Of a stretch of 64,000 bases of DNA, positions 1-9,721 are shown piece by piece. The notes beneath the pieces are model-generated. The model saw nothing but the letters and a program-made list of their open reading frames with translations, did no database searches and was not told the origin of the DNA. Where the stretch lies: contig NZ_GL985606.1 in NCBI RefSeq assembly GCF_000220835.1, forward strand, positions 2,200,330 to 2,264,329, written 5' to 3'. Every line of letters starts with the position of its first letter. Positions within the stretch are counted from its first letter, which is position 1. Both the position numbers and the translations under genes were made by a program. The stretch comes from Actinomyces sp. oral taxon 448 str. F0400. Its GTDB lineage: Bacteria; Actinomycetota; Actinomycetes; Actinomycetales; Actinomycetaceae.

Positions 1-974
1 TCGACCAGACGGTTGGAGAAGCCCCATTCGTTGTCGTACCAGCCGAAGACCTTGACCTGAGCTCCCATGACCTGGGTGATGGGGGCATCGAAGATCGAGG
101 AGTGCGGGTTGCCGACGATGTCGCGCGAGACGATCGGCGCCTCGGAGTACTGCAGGTAGCCGGCCAGCGGGCCGCTGGAGGCGGCCTCGCGGAAGGCGGC
201 ATCGACCTCCTCCGCCGTCGTCCGGCGAGTGGTGACCGCTGTGAGCTCGGTGAGTGATCCGACCGGGATCGGCACCCGCAGCGCCGCACCGGTCAGACGG
301 CCGTCGAGCTCGGGGATGACCAGGCCGATGGCCCGGGCGGCCCCGGAGGAAGTCGGGACGATCGACTCGGCGGCGGCTCGCGCCCGGCGCATGTCCCGGT
401 GGGGCGCGTCCTGGATGCGCTGGTCACCGGTGTAGGCGTGGACCGTGGTCATCAAGCCGGTCTCGATCCCGACGGCGTCGTTGAGGACCTTGGCCAGCGG
501 TGCCAGCGAGTTCGTCGTGCACGAGCCATTGGAGAACACGTCGGCGTCGTCCACGTCCAGACGGTCGTCGTTCACGCCCAGGACGAAGGTGGGCACGTCC
601 CCCTTCGCGGGCGCGGAGACGACGACCTTCCTCGCTCCGCCCTTCAGGTGCAGGGCGGCCTTGTCCCGAGTGGTGAAGAAGCCGGTCGACTCGATCACGA
701 CATCGGCCCCGACCTCGCCCCAGGGGATCCGGGCCGGGTCCGATTCGGAGAAGACCTCGATGGTCCGATCCGAGACCCGCAGACCATCGTCCTGAACGGC
801 GACGCCGTCGAGGTGACCGCTGATCGAGTCCCACTCCAGAAGGGTGGCGAGAGTCGCGGCGTCGGTGAGGTCGTTGACGGCGACGACCTCGACGTCCGCG
901 CCGGTGGCCAGGGCGGCGCGCAGGTAGGTGCGTCCGATGCGGCCGAAGCCGTTGATACCGATGCGAATAGTCAT
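1..974 (-). CDS. gap: Glyceraldehyde-3-phosphate dehydrogenase (C-terminus beyond window)
   Basis: Type I GAPDH, which oxidises and phosphorylates glyceraldehyde-3-phosphate to 1,3-bisphosphoglycerate in the cytosol. My translation begins MTIRIGINGFGRIGR, the NAD-binding Rossmann start, has the ND pair near residues 34-35, and has the catalytic motif SCTTN with Cys at about residue 152. About 324 of the usual 335 or so residues are present; the 3' end is cut by the window edge. GGAGAG lies 5 bases before the ATG. The start overlaps the stop of the upstream tetR as ATGA, so the two are very likely cotranscribed and translationally coupled. That is an unusual partner for gap, which more often sits with pgk and tpi. 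Confidence 0.95.
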   Translation of the reverse strand, partial: MTIRIGINGFGRIGRTYLRAALATGADVEVVAVNDLTDAATLATLLEWDSISGHLDGVAVQDDGLRVSDRTIEVFSESDPARIPWGEVGADVVIESTGFFTTRDKAALHLKGGARKVVVSAPAKGDVPTFVLGVNDDRLDVDDADVFSNGSCTTNSLAPLAKVLNDAVGIETGLMTTVHAYTGDQRIQDAPHRDMRRARAAAESIVPTSSGAARAIGLVIPELDGRLTGAALRVPIPVGSLTELTAVTTRRTTAEEVDAAFREAASSGPLAGYLQYSEAPIVSRDIVGNPHSSIFDAPITQVMGAQVKVFGWYDNEWGFSNRLV

Positions 975-1621
975 GATTTCTCTCCTTGCGGTGCGGTACG
1001 GCCGACCCCGGCGAGCACAGGAGCCGGTGAGGGATCCGAGAGAGCCGCGGTCGGCGCACTCCCCCCGGCAGCGCCGAGCAGCTCGAGGGCCCCCTGGGCG
1101 GCGGCCTGGTAGGGAGTCGGATCCTGCCGGGCGATGGACAGGACGTACCCTCCCTGGAGGACGGCGACGAGCATGTAGGCCAGGCGCTCGGGGTCGAGAC
1201 CGCTCGGCAGCTCGCCCGCAGTGATCGCCGCTCCGATGACGACGACCAGCTTCTCGTGCAGCCGGTCGAAGGCCTGAGCGACGACGGCACGGAGCTCGTC
1301 GTCGGCCATGACGGCCCTGTCCTGAGCCATCCGCCCCACCCTGCAACCCCTGAGGGCCTGGCGGGGCAGACTGATGTAAGCGGTGAGCGCCTCCAGAGGA
1401 TCGTCGGAGCTCTCGAGCGCGGCGTCGGAGACCTCGGACTGCTTCTGACAGTTATGACGCAGGGCCGCAAGACCCAAGTCGCGCTTGGTCGGGAAGTAGT
1501 GGTACATGCTCCCCTGCCCGACGCCCGACAGCTCGCGGACCTCCCGCGGACTGGTGGTGCTGTAGCCGTGCTTCCACATCAGCTCGCCCATCGCCTCCAC
1601 CAATCTTTCCTTGGAACTCAT
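971..1621 (-). CDS. TetR-family transcriptional regulator
   Basis: 216-residue TetR-type repressor. The N-terminal helix-turn-helix is clear (about residues 25-50, TSPREVRELSGVGQGSMYHYFPTKRDL), followed by an all-helical ligand-binding domain of unknown effector. A Pro/Ala-rich tail of about 30 residues ends in the ATGA overlap with gap. A perfect inverted repeat at 1648-1669 lies 27 bases upstream of the start and is the likely autoregulatory operator. The MFS exporter gene lies just upstream on the same strand. No strong ribosome-binding site precedes the ATG. A TAGACT six bases before it could be a -10 element of a leaderless transcript, but no good -35 fits, so this is only a possibility. 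Confidence 0.88.
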   Translation of the reverse strand: MSSKERLVEAMGELMWKHGYSTTSPREVRELSGVGQGSMYHYFPTKRDLGLAALRHNCQKQSEVSDAALESSDDPLEALTAYISLPRQALRGCRVGRMAQDRAVMADDELRAVVAQAFDRLHEKLVVVIGAAITAGELPSGLDPERLAYMLVAVLQGGYVLSIARQDPTPYQAAAQGALELLGAAGGSAPTAALSDPSPAPVLAGVGRTAPQGEKS

Positions 1622-1647
1622 ACGCCGAGTCTACCCGGCGGCACTCA

Positions 1648-1669
1648 GTGTACCTACTTCAAGGTACAC
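1648..1669. promoter_or_regulatory. Inverted repeat, probable TetR operator
   Basis: Two perfect 8-base arms, GTGTACCT and AGGTACAC, are separated by 6 bases. The repeat lies between the MFS stop and the tetR start, over the likely promoter of tetR-gap. The size and symmetry fit a TetR-dimer site. Assignment to this regulator is inferred from position. Confidence 0.65.
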
Positions 1670-1686
1670 ATTCATTGTGTCTTCCC

Positions 1687-3069
1687 TCACTGACGAGCCG
1701 ATTGCATCCGACGCAACCGGCCCGGCCGGACAACGACCGCGACGAGCGCGGCCAGAAGGAAGACGGCCGCAGCGGCGCCCGTCGCGGCCCGGAAGCCCGG
1801 CAGGAATCCGCGCGGGAACATCCTCCCGGCCACCATCGCGCCGAGCGCCGCAACACCAACGACGCTGCCGACCTGGCGGGCGGCGTTGACGACGCCCCCG
1901 GCCAGGCCCCGGTATGTCCCGGGGGCCGAGGCCACGGCGGCCGAGGTCGCCGCAGGCATGGCCAGGGCCATCCCGAACCCGCCGGCGAAGCTGGTCAGAC
2001 CGATCAGCACGAACGGCGTCCCCGCTCCGACCAGAGTGAGGCCGGCGAACCCCGCGGCGCCCACGAGTAGTCCCGCGAGCATCGTGGGCAGAGGTCCGAG
2101 CCGTGCTGCGGCGCGCCCGCCCAGCGGAGCGGCGACGATTGCGCTGCACGCCTGCGGGGTCAGGGCCAGGCCCGCTGCCCAGGGGCTGTAGCCCAGGTAC
2201 CGCTGGAAGAACAGCGACAGGGCGAAGAGCTGGCCGAAGAAACTCACGTTGAGGCACAGGCCCACGAAAGCGGGAACGCAGAACCCGGCCGAGGCGAAGA
2301 GTCCTGGGGGAAGCATCGGCTCGCGCCTGCGGTGCTCGACCGCGACGAGCACCGCCCCGGCGGCGCAGCCAGCCACGAGAACTACGACTGCCAGCGGAGA
2401 GGGCCCGTGCTCCCCCCATGCGATGACGCCGCAGGTCAGGCATCCCAGAGCCGCTGCGGACAGGATCTGACCGGGGACATCGGCACCGCGCGATCGCGCA
2501 CCCGAGCGCCCCGCCGGCACCGCGGTCGTGGTGAGCCGGACAGCCAGGGCGATGACGGGCACGTTGACCCAGAAGACGATTCGCCACCCGATGAGAGAGA
2601 CGAGGCCGCCCCCGGCGACCGGTCCAACAGCCGAGGCGATACCGCCCGCTCCTCCCCATAGGCCGATCGCCCGGGCACGGTCCGCATCGTCGTCGAAGAG
2701 CTCCGACAGCAGGGCCAATGAGCCCGGAATGACGGCCGCGGCGCCGAGACCCTGCGCCGCTCTGGCGACAATGAGAGCGGTGGAGTTCGGGGACAGGGCG
2801 CAGATAGCGGACAGAGCGCCGAAGACCGCGAGACCGGTGAGATAGACCGTCCTGGCACCCAGACGATCGCAGACGGAGCCCGCGCCGAGCTGGAAGGCCG
2901 CCAGGACGAGGGCGTAGGCGTCGACGACCCATTGGAGCGAGGCGACGCCGGCGCCCAGGTCCGCCCCCATGGAGGGCAGGGCGACGTTGACGATAGTGGT
3001 GTCGAGCATGACGATGAAGAAGCCGAGCAGGGCCGCGATGAGAGCGGTCCGCCGGTGGAGCACTGGCAT
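1687..3069 (-). CDS. MFS drug-exporter, DHA2 (14-TM) type
   Basis: 460-residue inner-membrane proton-coupled exporter of the EmrB/QacA-like DHA2 branch. The motif LDTTIVNVALPSMG in TM1 is diagnostic of this branch, and hydrophobic segments continue along the whole length, consistent with 14 helices. I chose the ATG at 3069 (MPVLHRRTAL) because GAGG sits 5 bases upstream and TM1 follows at once; an in-frame start at 3144 would add an unlikely charged leader. It stands between a divergent winged-helix regulator and the TetR gene, the usual setting for a ligand-induced efflux pump. The substrate cannot be read from sequence. Confidence 0.87.
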   Translation of the reverse strand: MPVLHRRTALIAALLGFFIVMLDTTIVNVALPSMGADLGAGVASLQWVVDAYALVLAAFQLGAGSVCDRLGARTVYLTGLAVFGALSAICALSPNSTALIVARAAQGLGAAAVIPGSLALLSELFDDDADRARAIGLWGGAGGIASAVGPVAGGGLVSLIGWRIVFWVNVPVIALAVRLTTTAVPAGRSGARSRGADVPGQILSAAALGCLTCGVIAWGEHGPSPLAVVVLVAGCAAGAVLVAVEHRRREPMLPPGLFASAGFCVPAFVGLCLNVSFFGQLFALSLFFQRYLGYSPWAAGLALTPQACSAIVAAPLGGRAAARLGPLPTMLAGLLVGAAGFAGLTLVGAGTPFVLIGLTSFAGGFGMALAMPAATSAAVASAPGTYRGLAGGVVNAARQVGSVVGVAALGAMVAGRMFPRGFLPGFRAATGAAAAVFLLAALVAVVVRPGRLRRMQSARQ

Positions 3070-3194
3070 GAGGGCCTCGTTTCGGTGTGAGTGGCGACGG
3101 CCCGCGGTCTCGGACTCGCGCGCCGATGGCGGGTTCAGCCTCACGCGGCGGGTGTTCGGTCGGCATCGAACAGTCGGGCGAGCACACTGGGGGC

Positions 3195-3884
3195 ATGAAT
3201 CAGCGCGTGCTTCCCGAGGCCCTGCCCGACGTCTCCCGTGCGGCCGCGGCGATGGCCGACCCCACGCGCGCCGCCATGTGCGCGGCCCTCATGGACGGGC
3301 GTGCATGGACGCCGGGCGAGTTGGGACGCTACGCGGGCGTCGCCCGGTCGACGGCCAGCGAGCACGTCAGCGTGCTCGTCGCCCGCGGGCTGGCCAGCGA
3401 GATCCGCCAGGGGCGGCACCGCTACGTTATGCTCGCGGGCGAGGAGGTGGCCGGCCTGCTCGAGCGGTTGGCGGCGCTCGACGAGCGCACCTTCCCCACC
3501 CCGCCGAGTGCGCGCGCGTGGACGACGAATCGCGACCTCCTCGCCGGGCGGACCTGCTACAAGCACCTCGCGGGCGGGCTGGGCGTGGACCTCGCCGAGG
3601 GGCTCAGGAGCAGAGGCATGATCGACCGGACCTGGAGGGCGACCACGACTGGTGCGCGCATCCTGCAGCAGTGGGGGATCCCGGAACCCGGGCGCCTGCC
3701 GGCGACATCCTGTCTGGATTCGACTGAGCGCCGCTTCCACCTCGGTGGTCCTCTCGGGACCGCCGTGTGCCATTCGCTCATGGACCTGGGATGGGTCGAG
3801 ACCCGTTCGGGGAGCAGGGCGGTGCGGTTGACCGAGCGCGGCGTCGCGGGCCTTTGGCGGTCGGGTCTGGTCATGGGCGAGTGA
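3195..3884 (+). CDS. ArsR-like winged-helix transcriptional regulator
   Basis: 229-residue DNA-binding protein. Residues about 10-90 form an ArsR-type winged helix (MADPTRAAMCAALMDGRAWT, then SEHVSVLVARGLASEIRQGR for the recognition helix and wing). The C-terminal half looks like a second winged-helix-like region (residues about 150-225). ArsR metal-binding cysteine motifs are absent, so it probably senses something else. It is divergent from the MFS exporter with about 125 bases between starts, so it may control that pump. The ATG at 3195 gives the first codon of the recognisable domain; an in-frame start at 3087 would overlap the MFS leader. Confidence 0.78.
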   Translation: MNQRVLPEALPDVSRAAAAMADPTRAAMCAALMDGRAWTPGELGRYAGVARSTASEHVSVLVARGLASEIRQGRHRYVMLAGEEVAGLLERLAALDERTFPTPPSARAWTTNRDLLAGRTCYKHLAGGLGVDLAEGLRSRGMIDRTWRATTTGARILQQWGIPEPGRLPATSCLDSTERRFHLGGPLGTAVCHSLMDLGWVETRSGSRAVRLTERGVAGLWRSGLVMGE

Positions 3885-4094
3885 GGACGAGGCCGAGCGC
3901 ACGGATCTGCTCGCGCAGATGGCGCAGGACGCGGTCTCGCCGGTCCGCGCCTCGGGGCTCGCGGCACCGAGATCGCGGACGCTGTGGACCGGGCACTCGC
4001 ACGAGGCGGCCATCCGGGCCCAACGCGGTCCGCATACTCGGCCCGCACGGCGAACCGGACGGATCGGCTCCGACAGGCGGCAAGAGAAGATCCG

Positions 4095-5792
4095 TCACAG
4101 AGTGCGCGGCTGGCCGAGCGCCGTGCGCCCGCCCATATCGCCTGCACCCGCGCGCACGCGCGGTATGCCCAGGCTCACGGGCGCCGAGTCGGGCTCGGGC
4201 GACGCGCAGGCTTCGGCCCGGCGCCGCTGCCATGCATCCCCGGCGCGGGTGCGACGCACCTCGAACAGCGCCGGCCCGTCGTCGTACCAGGCCCGATCCC
4301 CGGCGCTCAGCGCGTCGTTGACGGCCCGCTCCCGTCCTCCCAGCGCCCCGCCGCACAGGGCCGAATCGGCGATGAGATTGTGCGGGGCTCCGTGCGTCAC
4401 GCGCACCCTCACCATGTCGCCGGGCCGCGGGGCGCCCGCGGCATAGTCATCAGCGGCGAGCCCGACCGGCAGGGCGGCGTGGACGAGCCGATTATCGGCT
4501 ACGCGCCCCGAGACTCGGGCGGTCGCCGCATCACGGCGTCCCTCGCCCTCGGCGACGAGCACCTCGACGAGGCTCCCCTCCCGCCTCGCGTTCTCCTCCT
4601 GACTGATGCGTCGCACAAGCTCACTCAGGCGGCGGTACCGGTCCTTGACGATCTCCGGCGGGACCGGGTCGGCCAGGTCGGCGGCGGGAGTGCCGGGCCG
4701 CGGAGAATACTCAAAAGTGAAGGCGGAGGCGAAACGGGCCTTCTCCACCACCTCCAGTGTGGCGGCGAAATCCTCCTCGCTCTCTCCGGGGAAGCCGACG
4801 ATGATATCGGTGGTGATGGCAGCCTCGGGCATGCGGGCGCGCACATCGGCGAGGATCCTCAAGAACCTGTCAGATCTGTAGGAGCGGCGCATGGCCCTCA
4901 GAATGCGGTCGGATCCGGACTGCAACGGCATGTGGAGGCTCGGCATGACCTGCGGCGTGGTCGCCATGGCGTCGATGACGTCGCCGGTGAATGCCGCCGG
5001 GTGAGGACTGGTGAAGCGCACCCGCTCAATGCCCTCGACTCCGCCGGCCGCTCGCAAGAGTCTGGCGAAGGCGCCCCGATCGCCGAAGCCGACGCCGTAG
5101 GAATTGACGTTCTGCCCCAGCAGGGTCACTTCAATGACCCCGTCGGCGGCGACCGCCTCGATCTCGGCCAGAACGTCCCCGGGTCGGCGGTCGCGCTGCC
5201 TGCCGCGCAGCGAGGGCACGATGCAGAAGGTGCACGTGTTGTTGCAGCCCACGGCGATAGACACCCACGCGGCGTAGGCGGACTCGCGGCGGGTCGGCAG
5301 GGTGGAGGGGAAGACCTTGAGGGACTCCTCGAGCTCGACGGCGGCCTCGGCGTTGTGCCGGGCCCGCTCGAGCAGAGCGGGCAGGACGTCGAGGTTGTGG
5401 GTGCCGAAGACGACGTCGACCCACGGGGCCCGTTCGACGATGCCCCGCCCCATCTGCTGAGCCAGGCAGCCGGCCACCGCGATCTGCATACCGGGCCGCT
5501 CGCGCTTGACGGCGGCGAGTTGGCCGAGGTTGCCGAACAGACGGGTCGCCGCGTTCTCCCGCACGGAGCAGGTGTTGATGATGACGACGTCGGCACCGCC
5601 GTCGCCCGCCTCAGTGGCGCGCGCGACGGCGGCGGGCACCTCCTCGGCGCGCCGATAGCCGGCGCCCTCGAGGAGACCGGCCATGTGCTCGGAGTCGTGG
5701 ACGTTCATCTGACAGCCGAGGGTGCGCACGTGGTAGGTTCGCGGTCGGGCCACCGGGTGGCCGGAGGCGAGAGGCATCTGGGTCATCGTCAT
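4095..5792 (-). CDS. miaB: tRNA-2-methylthio-N6-isopentenyladenosine-37 synthase MiaB
   Basis: Radical-SAM methylthiotransferase that adds the 2-methylthio group to i6A37 of tRNAs reading UNN codons. Order: UPF0004 domain (about 18-135; Cys in LGCQMN, NTCSVRE and AGCLAQQ for the auxiliary 4Fe-4S cluster), radical SAM domain with GCNNTCTFC (CxxxCxxC), then a TRAM-like domain. At 565 residues it is longer than the usual 440-510; the extra is a basic, low-complexity C-terminal tail after the TRAM region that may be disordered. Its place downstream of recA-recX is conserved in actinobacteria. It faces away from gcvT across a 145-base divergent spacer. Confidence 0.95.
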   Translation of the reverse strand: MTMTQMPLASGHPVARPRTYHVRTLGCQMNVHDSEHMAGLLEGAGYRRAEEVPAAVARATEAGDGGADVVIINTCSVRENAATRLFGNLGQLAAVKRERPGMQIAVAGCLAQQMGRGIVERAPWVDVVFGTHNLDVLPALLERARHNAEAAVELEESLKVFPSTLPTRRESAYAAWVSIAVGCNNTCTFCIVPSLRGRQRDRRPGDVLAEIEAVAADGVIEVTLLGQNVNSYGVGFGDRGAFARLLRAAGGVEGIERVRFTSPHPAAFTGDVIDAMATTPQVMPSLHMPLQSGSDRILRAMRRSYRSDRFLRILADVRARMPEAAITTDIIVGFPGESEEDFAATLEVVEKARFASAFTFEYSPRPGTPAADLADPVPPEIVKDRYRRLSELVRRISQEENARREGSLVEVLVAEGEGRRDAATARVSGRVADNRLVHAALPVGLAADDYAAGAPRPGDMVRVRVTHGAPHNLIADSALCGGALGGRERAVNDALSAGDRAWYDDGPALFEVRRTRAGDAWQRRRAEACASPEPDSAPVSLGIPRVRAGAGDMGGRTALGQPRTL

Positions 5793-5937
5793 CGCACGGC
5801 AGTCTAGAGCGCGGCCCCCGCCGGGCCGACTGGGAGTCGCCTTCCGGTCCCCTACCGTGAGGTGACTCCTCCCACGTCGAGTCGAGCGCCCAAGGGCCGG
5901 TGGCGGGCCCCGCGCCCGAGACCTCCGAGGAGAACCG

Positions 5938-7212
5938 ATGAGTCAGATGACGGCACCCGTCCTGCGCACGACCCCGCTGCACTCCGTCCACGCCGCAGCA
6001 GGCGCTTTCTTCACGGACGCCGACGGATGGCGGATGCCGCTGCGCTACAGCTGCGCCCCGACGGAGCATCGGGCGGTGCGCACGAGCGCGGGCATCTTCG
6101 ACCTGTCCCACATGGGCGAGATCAAAGTGACGGGCCCGGGCGCCGCCGCGGCCCTCGACCGCGCCCTGGTCGGCAGGGTTTCGACGGTGGCGCTGGGGCG
6201 GTCCCTGCGCACAATGATGGTAACCGGGGCCGGCGGCGTCATCGACGTCCTCATGGTCCATCACGTGGGCGAGCATGAGTACATGGTTGTGTCCGGAGCA
6301 GGCAACCGGAAGCGCGTGGTCGCCGAGCTCGCCCGGCGCCGCGACGGCCACGCATGCACTATCGACGATATCTCGACCGCCACCGCTCTCATCACGGTGC
6401 AGGGGCCGCGCACCACAGAGATGCTCTCTGGCGCCGTCGAGTCGGGGGCCGGCATACCCGCAGCCCTGCACCCCCGAGAGACCGGATCACCGACCGACGG
6501 CGGGGACTGCGGACCGGACGTGCTGTGCGGGTCGACGCTCCTGCGCCGCCTGCGCCGCCACGCGGCCGTACGGGCCACGGCCGCCGGGCACTCTGTCCTG
6601 CTGGCCCGTGCCGGCTGCACGGGCGAGGACGGCTTCGAACTGTTCTGCGGCGCGGAGGATGCCGTTGATCTGTGGACGGTCATCACCGGCCACGCGGCCA
6701 CGCTGCCAGCCCGGGGTCGGGACGACGACGGGCGCCCGCTACCGGTGCTGACCCCCTGCGGCCTGGCGGCGCGCGAGTCCCTGCGCCTGGAGGCGGGCGT
6801 GCCCCTGCACGGACACGAGCTGACCGAGTCGATCACTCCGTGGGACGCCTCTGCCGGCGATGCCGTCGACCTCGACAAGCCCGACTTCATCGGCAGGAGG
6901 GCGCTGGCCGTTCGCGCCGGACGCGAGGGGGCCGCCGGCACGACGCGCCTCGTCGCCCTGATCGGCCGAGGGCGCTGTGCGGCGCGCGCCGGCGACGGGG
7001 TCTTCGACCTTCGGGGGCGGCGGGTGGGAGCGATCACCTCCGGTCTGCTCTCCCCCACACTCGGCCGTCCGATCGCTCTGGCGCTGCTGGCCCCCGCCTC
7101 GCCTGAGGAACCGGCGTGGGCGACGGGCACGACGTTCAACGTCGAAGCGGCGGGCGGGCGGACCCGCCCCATGGAGGTCGTCACCGCGCCCTTCTACCGG
7201 CGAACGCAGTAA
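5938..7212 (+). CDS. gcvT: Glycine cleavage system T protein / aminomethyltransferase
   Basis: 424-residue GcvT that transfers the aminomethyl carbon from lipoylated GcvH to tetrahydrofolate, releasing ammonia and 5,10-methylene-THF. Recognisable stretches: [10 protein letters not shown] near the start, [11 protein letters not shown], and FIGRRAL before the C-terminal barrel domain. GAGGAG lies 5 bases before the ATG. No gcvH or gcvP is adjacent and I saw no glycine riboswitch in the 145-base leader, so the rest of the system must lie elsewhere. The convergent neighbour is formate-THF ligase, another one-carbon folate enzyme. It is somewhat longer than the typical 365-375, mostly from an acidic insert near residues 180-200. 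Confidence 0.92.
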   Translation: MSQMTAPVLRTTPLHSVHAAAGAFFTDADGWRMPLRYSCAPTEHRAVRTSAGIFDLSHMGEIKVTGPGAAAALDRALVGRVSTVALGRSLRTMMVTGAGGVIDVLMVHHVGEHEYMVVSGAGNRKRVVAELARRRDGHACTIDDISTATALITVQGPRTTEMLSGAVESGAGIPAALHPRETGSPTDGGDCGPDVLCGSTLLRRLRRHAAVRATAAGHSVLLARAGCTGEDGFELFCGAEDAVDLWTVITGHAATLPARGRDDDGRPLPVLTPCGLAARESLRLEAGVPLHGHELTESITPWDASAGDAVDLDKPDFIGRRALAVRAGREGAAGTTRLVALIGRGRCAARAGDGVFDLRGRRVGAITSGLLSPTLGRPIALALLAPASPEEPAWATGTTFNVEAAGGRTRPMEVVTAPFYRRTQ

Positions 7213-7381
7213 CCCCTCCAGCCCGGCGAGAACCGGCTGTCGCCGTCGACGCCGCCGGGCGCGGCGAGCCGCTCGGCCAGGACGAGGACATCAACATCCT
7301 GCCCCAGGGTTCGCCCGGTGGGCGTGGTACGCCGCCGACGCGGCGACGCACCGCGCCCACCACGAGCGGTCGACCGGCGGC

Positions 7382-9184
7382 TCAGCGCAGGCCCAAGATC
7401 TCACCGGTGGGCGCGACCTCGATGCGCTCGGCCGCGGGGTGAGTGGGCAGCCCGGGCATGGTGGAGACCGTCCCGCACAAGGCGTAGACGTAGCCGGCTC
7501 CGGCGGCGAGCCGGACTTCGCGCACCGGCAGCCTCCAGCCGGTCGGCACGCCTTTGAGGGCCGGGTCGTGCGACAGGGACAGCGGGGTTTTGGCGACGAC
7601 GACTGGAAGAGAGCCGAACCCATCGGACTCGCAGTCGTCCAGGAAACGGGCCGCAGCGGGCGTGTAGTCGACGCCGTCGGCGCCGTACACGGATGCGACC
7701 GCCCCGATCTTGGTCCGCAGATCGTCGTCGGGACGGTACACGGGTCTTCCCCGCGCGACGGCTCCCGCCCGCGCGCGGTCGCAAGCCTCGACGACAGCAT
7801 CGGCGAGCTCGAGGCACCCCTCCCCGCCGTCGGTCGCGGGTCTGACGGCGGCCGCCCTGGCGCCTGCTCCGCGAGCCAGCCGCAGGACCTCGTCGATCTC
7901 CGCGTCGTGGTCGGTGGGGAAGACGTTGACGGCCACGACCGGCTCCAAGCCGAAACCGCGCACGATGTCCAGATGCTTGAGCATGTTGGGGGCGCCGGCG
8001 CGCACGTCGTCGACGCTCTCGCGCAGCATCCGGTCGGGCGGCTCCTGGCGGCCGGCGAGATGGTGCCGGCCCGAGTGGACCTTGAGAGCGCGCACGGTGA
8101 CGACGAGGACCGCGGCCTCGGGTCGCATGCCCGACGTCGCGCACTTGAGGTCGATGAACCGTTCCAGGCCCATGTCGGCGCCGAAACCCGCCTCGGTGAG
8201 CACGTAGCCCGGTTCGCGGGCCCGCCGGTCACGGGCCGCCGGCCGACCGGCGAGGCCGCGAGCCGCGACGAGGTCGGCCAGGACGGAGGAGCAGCCGGTG
8301 GCGATGTTGCCGAACGGACCGGTGTGGACCAGGGCGGGCACCCCCTCACCGGTGCGCAGGAGGTTGGGAGCTAGAGCATCACGAAGGATCGCGGCCATGG
8401 CGCCGGCCGCCCTCAGATCCTCCGCGGTCACCCACCGGCCGTCGCAGTCGCGTCCGATGATGATGCGTCCCAGACGCTCACGCAGGTCCGTCAAAGACGT
8501 GGCCAGAGACATGATGACCATGATCTCGCTGGCGGGAGTGATGTCGAAGGAGGACTGCCGGGTGACGCCGTCGGCTCTGGGCCCTAGGCCCGTGACGATA
8601 TGGCGCAGGGCGCGGTCGTTGACGTCCAAGACGCGCGGCCAGGAGACCGTCCGCTCATCGATGCGCAGAGCATTGCCGTGGTGGAGGTGGTTGTCGATGA
8701 GGGCCGCCAGCAGGTTGTGGGCGGCGGTGATGGCGTGGAAATCTCCCGTCAAGTGCAGATTCATGCGCTCGGCAGGAACGATGCGGGCCCCGCCGGAACC
8801 GCCGGCGCCGCCCTTGATACCGAACGTGGGGCCCATGGCGGACTGGCGCAGAGTGAGTACGGGGCGCCGCCTGCGCAGAGCGAGGCCCTGAGCGAGGCCG
8901 ATCGCGGTCGTGGTCTTGCCCTCTCCGGCGGGCGTGGGGGTGATGCCGGTGACGACGATGTAGTGGGCCTCCTCCCCCGGCGCGGCGGCGGGTCCGTCGT
9001 CAGCCAGAACATTCAGGGCGATCTTGGCGACGTCGCGCCCGTAGGGGATGACATGACGAGCCCCTATGCCGGCGCGCCCGGCCAGGTCGTCGAGGTCAGT
9101 ATGCCCGGTGAGGTCGGCCTCCGGCGTCTCCTGTCCGACGGCCGGGCGCCCGGAAGCGGCGGAGGCGTGTGAGGGTGTGCTCAT
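7382..9184 (-). CDS. fhs: Formate-tetrahydrofolate ligase
   Basis: ATP-dependent ligase making 10-formyl-THF from formate and THF. The P-loop-like motif TPTPAGEGKTTTAIGL (about residues 82-97) and the region QSAMGPTFGIKGGAGGSG are characteristic; the sequence is full length to the final GEILGLR. At 600 residues it exceeds the usual 555-560 because of about 35 extra N-terminal residues and a Gly/Arg-rich insertion near residue 310. TGGAGG lies close before the ATG. It starts 42 bases after recX ends on the same strand, so readthrough from recA-recX is possible, although the functions are unrelated. Confidence 0.95.
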   Translation of the reverse strand: MSTPSHASAASGRPAVGQETPEADLTGHTDLDDLAGRAGIGARHVIPYGRDVAKIALNVLADDGPAAAPGEEAHYIVVTGITPTPAGEGKTTTAIGLAQGLALRRRRPVLTLRQSAMGPTFGIKGGAGGSGGARIVPAERMNLHLTGDFHAITAAHNLLAALIDNHLHHGNALRIDERTVSWPRVLDVNDRALRHIVTGLGPRADGVTRQSSFDITPASEIMVIMSLATSLTDLRERLGRIIIGRDCDGRWVTAEDLRAAGAMAAILRDALAPNLLRTGEGVPALVHTGPFGNIATGCSSVLADLVAARGLAGRPAARDRRAREPGYVLTEAGFGADMGLERFIDLKCATSGMRPEAAVLVVTVRALKVHSGRHHLAGRQEPPDRMLRESVDDVRAGAPNMLKHLDIVRGFGLEPVVAVNVFPTDHDAEIDEVLRLARGAGARAAAVRPATDGGEGCLELADAVVEACDRARAGAVARGRPVYRPDDDLRTKIGAVASVYGADGVDYTPAAARFLDDCESDGFGSLPVVVAKTPLSLSHDPALKGVPTGWRLPVREVRLAAGAGYVYALCGTVSTMPGLPTHPAAERIEVAPTGEILGLR

Positions 9185-9226
9185 GCCTCCAGGGTACCGA
9201 TCCTCGTCCCGACCGGCCGGGTCCCG

Positions 9227-9721
9227 TCAGTCCTCACCCGCCAGCGCCCGCTCGAGGGCTTGCATCGCCACCTCGTGGGAGTAGCCCTTGCGTCCGAGCA
9301 GCGCCAGGGTCCGGCGCCTGCGGACCGGGGGTTCGAGCCCCCGGGTCGCCGCGATCTTCTTGCGCGCCAAAGTGAGAGCGGCCGTCGACTCGTCCTCGCA
9401 CCCGATCTGCCCCAGGGCCGCCGAGATGGAGCCCTCCCCCAGGCCTTTGAGACGGAGCTCCTCGGCGATGGCCCTGCGCGCGGCGCCCTTCTCGGCGAAA
9501 CGGGTGCGGGCCAGGGCGGCGGCATAGGCATCGTCATCGATGAGACCGGCCGACTCGAGGCGGTCGAGAATCTCCTGGGCGATGCGGGGATCGATCTGCC
9601 TGCGCTGCAGGAGATCGGCCAGAGCCGCGCGCGGGGCGGGTGAACGGTCGAGGCGGCGAAGAACGATGTCCCGGGCCGCCTCGACCTCCTCCTGGTGCTC
9701 ATCCGGGGTGAGCCACGCCAT
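9227..9721 (-). CDS. recX: Regulatory protein RecX
   Basis: 164-residue helical RecX that binds RecA filaments and limits their activity. Three-helix repeats are visible, including LRRLDRSPAPRAALADLLQRR, LIDDDAYAAALARTRFAEKG and GRKGYSHEVAMQALERAL. The start overlaps the recA stop by one base (TGATG), so translation is coupled and RecX is made in proportion to RecA. Same order as in other actinobacteria. Confidence 0.94.
   Translation of the reverse strand: MAWLTPDEHQEEVEAARDIVLRRLDRSPAPRAALADLLQRRQIDPRIAQEILDRLESAGLIDDDAYAAALARTRFAEKGAARRAIAEELRLKGLGEGSISAALGQIGCEDESTAALTLARKKIAATRGLEPPVRRRRTLALLGRKGYSHEVAMQALERALAGED

Noticed and set aside
3885-4094. Open frames on both strands between the ArsR-like gene and miaB
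   Set aside because: Both strands look weakly coding but neither has a start signal or recognisable pattern. Possibly a relic; not enough to call.
5793-5937. Possible glycine riboswitch before gcvT
   Set aside because: The conserved glycine-aptamer core sequences are not present.
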